Assembly: GCA_001940645.1 (NCBI GenBank)
Contig: MDVS01000047.1
Coordinates: forward strand, 62,001 to 126,000
From: Candidatus Heimdallarchaeota archaeon LC_3
Lineage (GTDB): Archaea; Asgardarchaeota; Heimdallarchaeia; Hodarchaeales; LC-3
Direction: 5' to 3'
Length of the DNA stretch: 64,000 nucleotides
Positions 17,248 through 25,300 of this stretch are shown here, piece after piece. The notes beneath the pieces were generated by a model, which was given only the letters and a program-made list of their open reading frames with translations, had not been told where the DNA came from and ran no database searches. Each line of letters opens with the position of its first letter. The first letter of the stretch is position 1. The position numbers were made by a program, and so were the translations under genes.

Positions 17248-18939
17248 ATGGACAATAGACTGACCTTTGATGAGGAATTAGAAGAAGCAATAGGTGACCC
17301 TCTAAAAAATTATCTCATAAATACATTTGATATTTATAAAGAAACCTTAGGTGTTGGATTATTTATGTCTCGTAATCCAGACCTCACTTCTGTTGAACGA
17401 TTGTCTCATATTATTGGATTATACGAACGATACATAAGATCAAGCATTGATCTGTTACACATGTTTTCAAAGTCTGAACACTTAGAAGTTTTAAAAGCAA
17501 CAAACAGACTAAATATACTACATTTTGCTCAATATTTTGTACATGCTGCTACACAAGAAGATCTTAAAGTTTGTAAAGACAAGGTTTTATCTATATATAA
17601 AAATGATCCAGTGATTTTGGATGGTGTTGCAAAATTCTTTGACTGTGTAGTATATTTGCAGTTATTAGAACAATCAAAATCAACTAAATCTTTAGAAACT
17701 CAAAAAACTAATGCTATTAGGAAATTCTTAACAAGTCACATGAAGCAAAGTTCAGGAGATATCACAATAGTTGAAGCTGAAAGAGCTGTAAAGGTTTATT
17801 TTGAGGAAAAGCGTGTTAAAAATATCCAAAAAATAATCAAAGACTTCCGGGATAAAGTCTATGAATGGAATATTGTCAGAAAGATTCCAGAAAATGATTT
17901 TGTTAACTGGTTAATTGAAAAGGAAATAGAAATTTCATCAAGTGACTCACAACAGATATATACTGGATCTGGAAAGAAATTGCCATCAGCATTTGATGGT
18001 ATAATAACTATTGTTTATCAGGATCAAGCTGGTGAGAGGAAATATATTGGTGAGGCTTCTTCGAGAGCATTAAACGCTGGATTATTTCAAGCGATCCGTC
18101 CAGGTGAAATTATTAGACAATTTGGAATAAATTTGAAATCAATTGAATTTACAATAACAGATCCAGCGTTTCCGTCTTGGATCTGGTTGAACCATGAAAC
18201 TCAAGAAACCAAAGCTTCTGAGAATGCACCAGTCCAGGAGTCATCTATTTTTGCTATAATTGGAAAAGAACCTAACATAAGGTATTTAGAGGGAATTCAT
18301 AACTTGATTCACAAAATATTACTCGGGAAAGAAAAGCGATTACCTGGATCAGGTGATGATTTAGTGAAACAAACTATTTTCAATATGCTTGAAGAAGTTC
18401 TAATATACGAAAAAACAGCAGCTACAAAGCTGTTTGAAGACGGAGGGGTGTTTTCTATAAATCAAAATATTCAAACAGCTAGTTTTGAGCCATTCTTTCT
18501 CCTAAATTTTAAATTATTGAAACAAAGACATAAATTAGGTTGGGATACAATAGAAGTCTGGGGAAAAGGGAAGATTTCAAGAGAAGCTTTTAGTACAAGC
18601 GGATATCCATGGATATTAGATTCAACTAACCGTTTTAAAGATGTTCTGATTGATTTATTTGCACGACGGTTACAGGGAGAAGTGTTCATGAAAAAATCGT
18701 CGTTTGTTTTGGGGGGACAAACATATTTTACAATTTCAGATGTAAATCCGGATACTTTAAGAGCAAGAATTATTGTTTTTCGATCCGATCCGGATGGTTC
18801 TTTAAATTATGTAGATATTAGAAGGCGATATGATTTATTCGTTACCCAACCAGCCGATAAATTTGGTTTCAAAGAAATACTCCCCGAGATGAATGCTCAA
18901 GAAACTCAATTAGTTTTGGATAAATTAGCATTTACTTAA
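17248..18939 (+). CDS. Uncharacterised 563-aa protein
   Basis: It starts with ATG 4 bp after the previous stop; an AGGAGA lies inside the end of the upstream gene, so the two are translationally linked. The first 240 residues are helical. From about 245 there are more beta-like segments (GIITIVYQDQAGERKYIG, IEFTITDPAFPSWIWLN), then ISREAFSTSGYPWILDST and a final part with DIRRRYDLFVTQP. No membrane segment and no known catalytic motif can be seen. Its length nearly equals that of its upstream neighbour, but the two sequences do not align by eye. A shared complex is the simplest guess. Confidence 0.75.
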   Translation: MDNRLTFDEELEEAIGDPLKNYLINTFDIYKETLGVGLFMSRNPDLTSVERLSHIIGLYERYIRSSIDLLHMFSKSEHLEVLKATNRLNILHFAQYFVHAATQEDLKVCKDKVLSIYKNDPVILDGVAKFFDCVVYLQLLEQSKSTKSLETQKTNAIRKFLTSHMKQSSGDITIVEAERAVKVYFEEKRVKNIQKIIKDFRDKVYEWNIVRKIPENDFVNWLIEKEIEISSSDSQQIYTGSGKKLPSAFDGIITIVYQDQAGERKYIGEASSRALNAGLFQAIRPGEIIRQFGINLKSIEFTITDPAFPSWIWLNHETQETKASENAPVQESSIFAIIGKEPNIRYLEGIHNLIHKILLGKEKRLPGSGDDLVKQTIFNMLEEVLIYEKTAATKLFEDGGVFSINQNIQTASFEPFFLLNFKLLKQRHKLGWDTIEVWGKGKISREAFSTSGYPWILDSTNRFKDVLIDLFARRLQGEVFMKKSSFVLGGQTYFTISDVNPDTLRARIIVFRSDPDGSLNYVDIRRRYDLFVTQPADKFGFKEILPEMNAQETQLVLDKLAFT

Positions 18940-18997
18940 GGGACAAAAAAGGTAATTCAATTCAAATTTAAATAATTTATTTCAAGAATAGGGGAAA

Positions 18998-19573
18998 TTG
19001 ATAAAATTAATGGAAATTAAAGGAATAATGAAAGATTTTGCTTTAAATAATTTTACTAATGAAGAATTAGAAAATGTTATTAGAAAATTACTGGACAGAA
19101 ACGGGTTTGCAAGCCAAAAGGTGGACGCTCCTATGCCCAAACAACAACCAGAAGCTTTTCGTATAAGAGTAATGCAGCCTTTGAAGTTTGGTGTCGAAAT
19201 TATTAAACCGAATCCTTTAAAAGATTTTATTATAATAGGAGGGAGATTAAATGTTTCTCCTCCACATCAAGAGGCAATAGAAAAAATGGATGCTTCAGTG
19301 AGAGATAAAATGTTTGAAGATCTTCGCGTATCACTTGCTATGCAAAAACCCAATTATAAAATGAATATAATTGGACATAAATTCACGGCAATTGAAATGA
19401 TGCTTCCTATATTTGTGGTTCCTCAGACTTTCGGAAGGGATTTGTTTGATGGAATGGACATAATAAACAAAATGTTTTTCTACGCAATTTTTGTTATGCA
19501 AAAATATTTCAGAGAAAGTGGGGTATCAGTGCCTACAAGTCAGGGACAAAGCTCATCACAATTTTATTTGTGA
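18998..19573 (+). CDS. Uncharacterised 191-aa protein, possibly DUF2299-like
   Basis: Third gene of the 15558-19573 operon, 58 bp after the second. It starts at a TTG with GGGGAA just before; ATG at 19010 or 19028 is also possible. The predicted order is an N-terminal helix, then a half-barrel of strands (AFRIRVMQPLKFGVEIIKP and DFIIIGGRLNVSP) and helices (MFEDLRVSLAMQ). This arrangement resembles small archaeal proteins of the DUF2299/type III chaperone-like kind, but I am not sure. The C-terminal 15 residues are Ser/Gln-rich and probably disordered. A chaperone or adaptor for the two larger proteins would fit the context. Confidence 0.65.
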   Translation: MIKLMEIKGIMKDFALNNFTNEELENVIRKLLDRNGFASQKVDAPMPKQQPEAFRIRVMQPLKFGVEIIKPNPLKDFIIIGGRLNVSPPHQEAIEKMDASVRDKMFEDLRVSLAMQKPNYKMNIIGHKFTAIEMMLPIFVVPQTFGRDLFDGMDIINKMFFYAIFVMQKYFRESGVSVPTSQGQSSSQFYL

Positions 19574-19580
19574 TTAATAT

Positions 19581-20072
19581 TTATTCATCTTCAAGGCCTA
19601 AGGGAGGTACCGTACTATCTTGAATAATATGGATACTTTTTCTTATGGTTCCTTTTAAATTTTGAATCGATAAATGAACCACCTTGAATAAATCATCCTC
19701 AGATAAATCAAGAGACCATCGAAGAATTTGTTTAGTAACGTGATTAAAAGATTTGTCAAACTCTTTGAGAAAATTCCTGTAACTAGATTCTATTGCATTA
19801 TTGGTTAGTGATCTTCCAAATTCTAATTTATAACTGATGTTAATCCCCTTTAAAATGTCATCTTTCCAAATCATAGGCATTAATTCTTGAAGGTTATCCA
19901 AATATTCGAAAAAAATAACATTAGTAATTCTTGAATCCCCAATATTTTTCACAAGGTTATTAGCTTCTCCTATTAGAATATCTTCTATTTTACTCATGGT
20001 CAACGATCTATTAGTGCGAAAAAAATCTAAAAACTTTTTCGGTAAGAAATTACTTTCAATATTTGATCTCAT
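19581..20072 (-). CDS. Uncharacterised helical protein, 163 aa
   Basis: An all-helical soluble protein with no recognisable motif. It is convergent with the preceding operon, with only 7 bp between the stops. The sequence has a regular amphipathic pattern (KIEDILIGEANNLVKNIG, ILRWSLDLSEDDLFKVVHL) and a short acidic C-terminus. No cysteine cluster, Walker motif or membrane segment is present. The conserved reading frame and normal codon use support a real gene. It may be expressed with the ADA-like gene upstream on the same strand, 157 bp away, but this is uncertain. Confidence 0.6.
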   Translation of the reverse strand: MRSNIESNFLPKKFLDFFRTNRSLTMSKIEDILIGEANNLVKNIGDSRITNVIFFEYLDNLQELMPMIWKDDILKGINISYKLEFGRSLTNNAIESSYRNFLKEFDKSFNHVTKQILRWSLDLSEDDLFKVVHLSIQNLKGTIRKSIHIIQDSTVPPLGLEDE

Positions 20073-20229
20073 TTACTAACTATTCCTGAATGTAGTTTTA
20101 TGTAATTAAAAACAAATATAATACAATATTGTTTAATTTAATTAATGCTTTAAATCAGAAAAACTAATTGAAGATAAATTTTCTAATTATAATTTATTTT
20201 AGATATGAATAAGGAAAAGATTGAAAATT

Positions 20230-21222
20230 CTAAATATTCAATAATAATTCACCTTTTTCGTAATTAGTTAAGAAGGAAGCTTTAATGGCATTGGATGTAA
20301 CTACTTCTTTAACACTGCTTTCATCAAAGCCAATTTTTCTCAAATATTCAATTTCATTACGAATTTTGGATTGATATAATTCAGAATAATCGGAAATAGA
20401 AACCACATTGAAACTAGAATTAAAATATTCAAGAAAAAGATGATCTTTTGTTGGATATATTGATGTAGAAATAATAGGTTTTTGCATTAAGAATGAAGAC
20501 GACGAGAGCTCGATTGGTGTTTGAGTTGCACGAAAATGTCGAATTAAATTAAAATCATTATTAATATTGTATCCATAGGTGATTCTATCAGGTTGGATAG
20601 AGAAAACTGCATCCCAAGAATCTTTCACATTTTGGGTAGTTCCTAATACAGTTGTGGTTAACAGATTTTCCTCGTGGGCATCACGAAATATTTTCTCAAA
20701 ATCTTGAACTTGCACAGATCCTTCAGTACCTCCTAGTGATATTCCCCGAATCCAAAATCGTGATTCCTCATCTAGGTATTCTTTAAGGATATTAAAATAA
20801 TTCTCAGCAGATTTCGTACCAAAATTTCTAATAAAATTTATGAGAAGTTTTATATTTAACTTAGTTTTTTTAATTGTCTCAATTAGTAACTCTATTTGAT
20901 CTAAAAATTCAAAATTATTTATTGTATAATATTGAGGTGAAAAAACTAATTCTGTATATAACAACCTTTCATTTTTAACCTTTTCAAACATAAACGAACA
21001 AAGATAGGAAAAAACTTCTTTTGAATTTATAAAATTAGTAAGATATGATAATGTTTTTACAATATTTGGAAAAGAGAAATTATGCTCGTTATTCAAGAAA
21101 AATTTTTTAATTTTTTCAATAGAATCTGTTTCTATAAACCTCTCGATAGAATTGAAATAATCTAGAGACAAATAACCTTCAAAGTTATTGCGTAAATCAA
21201 TGAAAGAAATCAAATTCATCAA
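20230..21222 (-). CDS. Adenosine-deaminase-fold protein lacking the catalytic residues
   Basis: A 330-aa protein that follows the adenosine/AMP deaminase layout: a start strand with D-L-x-x-N-x-x-G where ADA has H-x-H-L-D-G; RLLYTELVFSPQYYT where ADA has YxExRxSP; WIRGISLGGTEGS where ADA has GxDLAGxE; and a C-terminal helix pair ending ASFLTNYEKGELL, as in ADA (sFl-x3-eK-x2-L). The active-site blocks are all changed: the HAGE position reads LGTT, RIGHG reads RITYGY, the ELCPxSN position reads ELSSSSF, and the DDP position reads SDYS. The zinc histidines and the catalytic Glu are absent, so this is probably a non-catalytic ADA paralogue used for binding or regulation. The downstream membrane-protein gene abuts it. 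Confidence 0.7.
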   Translation of the reverse strand: MMNLISFIDLRNNFEGYLSLDYFNSIERFIETDSIEKIKKFFLNNEHNFSFPNIVKTLSYLTNFINSKEVFSYLCSFMFEKVKNERLLYTELVFSPQYYTINNFEFLDQIELLIETIKKTKLNIKLLINFIRNFGTKSAENYFNILKEYLDEESRFWIRGISLGGTEGSVQVQDFEKIFRDAHEENLLTTTVLGTTQNVKDSWDAVFSIQPDRITYGYNINNDFNLIRHFRATQTPIELSSSSFLMQKPIISTSIYPTKDHLFLEYFNSSFNVVSISDYSELYQSKIRNEIEYLRKIGFDESSVKEVVTSNAIKASFLTNYEKGELLLNI

Positions 21223-21236
21223 AATTATAAGGTCAA

Positions 21237-21668
21237 TTAATTTGTATCAACAAAAGTGTCTAAAATAACTGTTGGACCATATTTTTGCCTTAATTTTTCT
21301 TCAAAATTTTCAATTGAATTGTATTTTTTCTTCTTAGACAAGGCTGAGTCGGGAATTGCGAATAATGGCCAAAATGCTAAAATTACCAACCATAATACGA
21401 ACACAATGACAATGTAAAAAATGATAGAGAATAAAAAATTGTTATTAATATTTAAATCATTTGAGCCCATGACCTCGGAGATCGCACTAAATACCATGAG
21501 TGTCCCGATCGAGCCATATATTATCAGATAAAGTATACTGAAAATTGCGATTGCTTGAATCAACAAATCTAACAAGTACAAATAGTATAACAGAATCAAA
21601 AAGGCAGATAAAATGAACAAAACCTTAAATAGAGATTTAGTGAAGTGAGAGAAGTTTATGCTTGCCAT
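21237..21668 (-). CDS. Small multi-pass membrane protein
   Basis: A 143-aa protein with three or four hydrophobic segments: about 13-35 (LFKVLFILSAFLILLYYLY), 36-65 (QAIAIFSILYLIIYGSIGT) and 83-110 (FLFSIIFYIVIVFVLWLVI). A charged C-terminal tail (about 115-143) is probably cytosolic. I do not recognise the family. It lies 14 bp upstream of the ADA-like gene on the same strand, so the two are almost certainly co-transcribed and may form a membrane-linked sensor pair. Confidence 0.65.
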   Translation of the reverse strand: MASINFSHFTKSLFKVLFILSAFLILLYYLYLLDLLIQAIAIFSILYLIIYGSIGTLMVFSAISEVMGSNDLNINNNFLFSIIFYIVIVFVLWLVILAFWPLFAIPDSALSKKKKYNSIENFEEKLRQKYGPTVILDTFVDTN

Positions 21669-21824
21669 TCGACGAATCCCTGTTAACCAATTTTATAATG
21701 TCTTTATTTTATTTATATATTTTGATACAATATTTTCACCTAAATGATAGAAAATGAAGGAAATTTTACATTGGATTTTTTAAAAGGTTCATACAACTAT
21801 TAATTTTATTAGAGTTTAAACCAA

Positions 21825-22658
21825 ATGAAACCGAAAAATGTTCCAATATTATCTAATAAAGGATTATTTGAGATTCAAAACGCTTTAAGAATTAAAAAAG
21901 ACTCGATTCTTAACATTTCACTTGATCTGAATTTATCTATAAGCTCTATTCAAATTTTACATTCTTCAAATCAATTTATTTTACCTTCAGGGGAAATTAT
22001 TGATTTCCCAAAAAAATACAAAGATAAAACAAAAATTTGCTATGCGATAGAAAATAATCAGATTTTTCCACTAAAATTTTTTAATGACAGGATGAAATTC
22101 TTTTATAAACTAGTCCCCACATCTAATAGACCTATTTTAACTGTCAGTGCAACACCGTTTCATAAAAAACCTTTTTTAGATTTCATAGAAACAATGAGTC
22201 TTAAAGGAAAAGTTCTCGATGGTGGGACAGGGTTAGGTTATAGTGCTATTATTGCAAGTAAAACAGCTGACAAAGTAATAACTGTTGAATGGGATTCAAA
22301 CATACTATTAATGGGTACTTATAATCCATATTCAGCAGAGTTATTTAATAATGACATCATTGAATTGATAGAAGATGACATAACGGAATATATATCCAGT
22401 TGTGAAAATAAAATTTTTGATTTTATAATACAGGATGGTGGTATGCCAAAAAGTTCGGGAACATTTTTTAGTTACAGCCATGCAACAGAATTGTTTAGAG
22501 TATTAAAACCAAAGGGAAGATTATTCTTTTATTTACCTCAACATGGTAAGACTAAAGGAAGAGATTTTGGTGCAGAACAAATTGAAAGATTAAAAAATTC
22601 CGGTTTTAGACTTCTTGAAAGAGATATTGATGGCTCGTTTGCAGTATTAATGAAATAA
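21825..22658 (+). CDS. COG2521-type SAM-dependent methyltransferase
   Basis: A 277-aa class I methyltransferase. An N-terminal domain (about 1-90) precedes the Rossmann core. Core motifs are VLDGGTGLGYSAIIA (SAM-binding motif I), VITVEWDSNIL with an acidic residue ending strand 2, NPYSAELF, IEDDITEYI, and FDFIIQDGGMP in the motif IV position. The NPxSxEL block after strand 2 is what I associate with the archaeal COG2521 group. The substrate is unknown; RNA modification is the usual guess. It stands alone, with a T8 run right after the stop. Confidence 0.8.
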   Translation: MKPKNVPILSNKGLFEIQNALRIKKDSILNISLDLNLSISSIQILHSSNQFILPSGEIIDFPKKYKDKTKICYAIENNQIFPLKFFNDRMKFFYKLVPTSNRPILTVSATPFHKKPFLDFIETMSLKGKVLDGGTGLGYSAIIASKTADKVITVEWDSNILLMGTYNPYSAELFNNDIIELIEDDITEYISSCENKIFDFIIQDGGMPKSSGTFFSYSHATELFRVLKPKGRLFFYLPQHGKTKGRDFGAEQIERLKNSGFRLLERDIDGSFAVLMK

Positions 22659-22660
22659 GC

Positions 22661-22668
22661 TTTTTTTT
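22661..22668 (+). terminator. T8 terminator after the methyltransferase gene
   Basis: An uninterrupted run of eight T starts 3 nt after the stop codon of the methyltransferase gene. Archaeal RNA polymerase stops at such T-runs. A second run, T9 at 22762-22770, lies about 100 bp further on. Confidence 0.55.
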
Positions 22669-22853
22669 ATAATTTACCACATTTTGAGAGCTTTTAATCT
22701 TATTTTTATATATTAGTGAAAAAATTATCAAAAAATAATTTTATTTTGCTAGATAATTCAGTTTTTTTTTAAAACAAAATGTTTAATAATACATGGTATG
22801 CATGTAATAATTACAAACCATGATTTACGTATAAAGTAGGTTTTATAAAAAAA

Positions 22854-23327
22854 ATGATGTCAAAAGATTTAGTATCTGTTAATACTTCAAGTAACGCTGA
22901 AAAAAAATCAATTTGTATCAGTCGAAGTGCTTGGCAAGTTCTTCAGGAATTCAAACTCGTATTTCTTGGAAATAGGTCTTATTCAGATAGTATAATTAAT
23001 GTTAGATACCAGTTAGGGTATTCTGAAAATGATTTTAATGAAAATTTAGAAAAAATATCACCTTTACCTTCACACTTACTTGAAATGGCTTCTTTATCCA
23101 GAAATTCGCGCAGAAGTGGCCGTTCAAAAACAGTTGTCTTATCTAATGATGCCTGGATTATTTTGAATAATATTAAAACAAAACGTCATTGTAAATCTTA
23201 CTCTGAGGCGATTTTGAATCTTTATCACGTATTCAATACCGTTTTTCAGTCAAACTTATCCGAGAATACATTATCTAACAGTATCTTATCTGAATTTGAA
23301 AATTCCGTCGGAAGTAAGAATAAATGA
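22854..23327 (+). CDS. Protein with two tandem ribbon-helix-helix-like repeats
   Basis: A 157-aa protein with an internal repeat: CISRSAWQVLQEFK followed by RSYSDSIINVRYQL (about 21-55), and VLSNDAWIILNNIK followed by KSYSEAILNLYHVF (about 96-135). Each unit has one strand, a helix with a conserved Trp, then S-Y-S-(D/E)-x-I. This is the pattern of DUF217/VapB-type ribbon-helix-helix DNA-binding proteins, here duplicated in one chain. The stretch between them contains an Arg/Ser-rich linker. Its stop overlaps the start of the next gene (ATGA at 23324-23327), so translation is coupled. A regulatory or antitoxin-like role is inferred. Confidence 0.65.
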   Translation: MMSKDLVSVNTSSNAEKKSICISRSAWQVLQEFKLVFLGNRSYSDSIINVRYQLGYSENDFNENLEKISPLPSHLLEMASLSRNSRRSGRSKTVVLSNDAWIILNNIKTKRHCKSYSEAILNLYHVFNTVFQSNLSENTLSNSILSEFENSVGSKNK

Positions 23328-24421
23328 CTAAAAAAAGAGTTCGATTAAGTTCAGATATACCAGAAATTCATAAAAAAGAGAAAACAAAGATAATTCTTAA
23401 TTTTCCTAAATCTATCAAAATGAAATATATTGGATATGATCCTCGAATTCTCCAACACCAACAACCAACCTTTCAGGGTCAAATAAGAGTACCTGTGAAG
23501 CTGAGCGCTTGGGCCCCTAAAACAAATTACGGAAAAAATCACAGAGTTTCTTTAAAATTAGAAAAATTAGATCATAACGTTGGAATAGCTCCCTTCTCAG
23601 TAAATATTAGAACATTAGGTCATTATTTTGAATCTAACACCGATGTTGAAGAAGATTTAGTAATAACAATTGATACATGGTTAATGAGTCCCGAATTATT
23701 AGATTCAGCTATCCTAGAATTCTCTATTACTCTTGTTGGAGAAGAAAAGGTTTCTGAACGTGTATTTAGAGCACCAAATTCTGAACCTAATGATCAAAAT
23801 AATCCTCAATTACCCGTGTGGAGTGTAAGCCATATTCCCTTTAAATTTAAACTCAAATTGATTTATGACACCAGAGAATTTGAACGAGCAATTATTCGTT
23901 CATTTGATTATTATGCAGAAGAAATAAGAATTGCTTCAACTAAACACGAGTTCCAACCCGATTTTTATGTAGATCCAACTATTATACCAACTTCAAACAT
24001 TGAAATCCTTCAAGGAGCAAAATATTTATCAAAACAGGGAATGAAGGCAATTAATAACTACATCAAGATGATGAATATTTTTCATAAATCTAATCCTTAT
24101 TCCAAATATAAATCAAACATAAACGATTTTAAAAGTGATTCTTCTGAATTCAGTAAGCGTCTATTCAAGAAATTAAATATTTTTGAAAGGATTATAAAAA
24201 CTTATGAAAAAATATCTCTAAAAAAGCTTGCTACATTCTTGGATATCCATGATATTGAAAGATTAGAAGTGTGGTTGTTATCACTTAAAGAAGACTATCC
24301 CATTAAGTTACAAAATAAAATTGTGTTTTTTGATTTACGTTATACCAACAATGTGGTAACAGTTAGGAATCTAGATCAATTATTTTTAGAATATTTCTTT
24401 TTAAGTGATTTAGAAGCTTAA
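23324..24421 (+). CDS. Uncharacterised 365-aa protein coupled to the repeat protein
   Basis: It starts within the stop of the previous gene by a 4-bp ATGA overlap. The first 160 residues are beta-rich (GQIRVPVKLSAWAPK, EDLVITIDTWLM, AILEFSITLVGEE); the second half is helical with many Lys, Phe and Tyr. No signal peptide, membrane helix or nuclease-like active-site triad is obvious. The pairing with a DNA-binding-like small protein resembles a toxin-antitoxin or regulator-effector arrangement, but this protein is large for a toxin and the idea rests on gene order alone. It is convergent with an ArsR-type regulator, with a 27-bp gap. Confidence 0.65.
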   Translation: MTKKRVRLSSDIPEIHKKEKTKIILNFPKSIKMKYIGYDPRILQHQQPTFQGQIRVPVKLSAWAPKTNYGKNHRVSLKLEKLDHNVGIAPFSVNIRTLGHYFESNTDVEEDLVITIDTWLMSPELLDSAILEFSITLVGEEKVSERVFRAPNSEPNDQNNPQLPVWSVSHIPFKFKLKLIYDTREFERAIIRSFDYYAEEIRIASTKHEFQPDFYVDPTIIPTSNIEILQGAKYLSKQGMKAINNYIKMMNIFHKSNPYSKYKSNINDFKSDSSEFSKRLFKKLNIFERIIKTYEKISLKKLATFLDIHDIERLEVWLLSLKEDYPIKLQNKIVFFDLRYTNNVVTVRNLDQLFLEYFFLSDLEA

Positions 24422-24448
24422 AAAGAGAAATAAAAGTGAATTATTTTA

Positions 24449-25213
24449 CTAATTTTCTATTATGTTCAGTTTTATATGTTTATCTTGAATAGTTTTCATA
24501 GCAATAGAGATTTTTTCTTTATCTCCAACCGTCCTGCTAAGCATACGCTGAATTTCTTCAACACAAGATCTATCTTGACAGATTTGTTGCTTGATTATAA
24601 GTCGTTGCAAGTAATTGTCCTCTGTATCTATTTTTAGATCCTCTTCGCTGTTTATTAAAACATTAGCTTCTTGAATCAGTCCTAATTTCTTTTTTTCCAA
24701 CTCAATGATTTGCTTTTCTAATTCTTGGGTTTCTTTATTAATCTTTGTTACTTCGCCGTTTAGATAATGGATCTTATCTGAAAATTCACTGAAAGATTCA
24801 AGTATATCATTGTGTCTAGGCTCTATCATTACATTTTCAGTTGGAAGTGGTAAAATTTTCTCTCGAATACTATAAGGAGTTAAAATGTATGAAAGATAGA
24901 AAGATCTAGAAACTTGAAAATAGTTAGGTTCTGGTCCTTTTGCCCTTTCCCGGGTAAATATTGGATTACCTTTTGTTTCAGTTACTAACCCTTTTTCCTT
25001 TAGAATATTCATTTGCTTGAGAACGGCAGGCTGAGATAAATCTAGAATCTTAGCAATTTGTGATACATAATGTGGTTCATTTACTAATAATTGTAAGATT
25101 CTCCTTCGACATGAGTTTCCTAGACAATCGAATGCATTAGTACAGTTTTCAGTTAATAATTGATTATTTCCCTTATTTTTTTCTTCAATATTAGTAGACA
25201 TTAGATATCCCAT
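24449..25213 (-). CDS. ArsR-type winged-helix transcription regulator with coiled coil
   Basis: A 254-aa protein. An N-terminal winged helix covers about 27-90: DCLGNSCRRRILQLLVNEPH, then ILDLSQPAVLKQMNILKEKG as the recognition helix, then LVTETKGNPIFTRERAKGPEP as the wing. A connecting segment (YFQVSRSFYLSYIL) leads to a coiled coil (about 140-190) and a C-terminal region with two Cys. The layout (wHTH, sensor-like strand, coiled coil) is shared with the regulator at 60563, suggesting paralogues. It lies 87 bp downstream of uvrB on the same strand. The natural start may be the inner ATG (MSTNIEE), four codons in. The target and signal are unknown. Confidence 0.8.
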   Translation of the reverse strand: MGYLMSTNIEEKNKGNNQLLTENCTNAFDCLGNSCRRRILQLLVNEPHYVSQIAKILDLSQPAVLKQMNILKEKGLVTETKGNPIFTRERAKGPEPNYFQVSRSFYLSYILTPYSIREKILPLPTENVMIEPRHNDILESFSEFSDKIHYLNGEVTKINKETQELEKQIIELEKKKLGLIQEANVLINSEEDLKIDTEDNYLQRLIIKQQICQDRSCVEEIQRMLSRTVGDKEKISIAMKTIQDKHIKLNIIEN

Positions 25214-25300
25214 TGTTCATTCTTTGTTACAGTAATTTTTTTTAGTTAATAATTCAATATTTATACTATTGTTATTTATTTCAGTAGACAAAAGTGTTAC

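Noticed and set aside
23324..24421. Coupled gene pair as a classical type II toxin-antitoxin
   Set aside because: The downstream protein is 365 aa with no PIN, RelE, MazF or HEPN-type motif visible. Only the gene order suggests the link, so it is kept as an open hypothesis.
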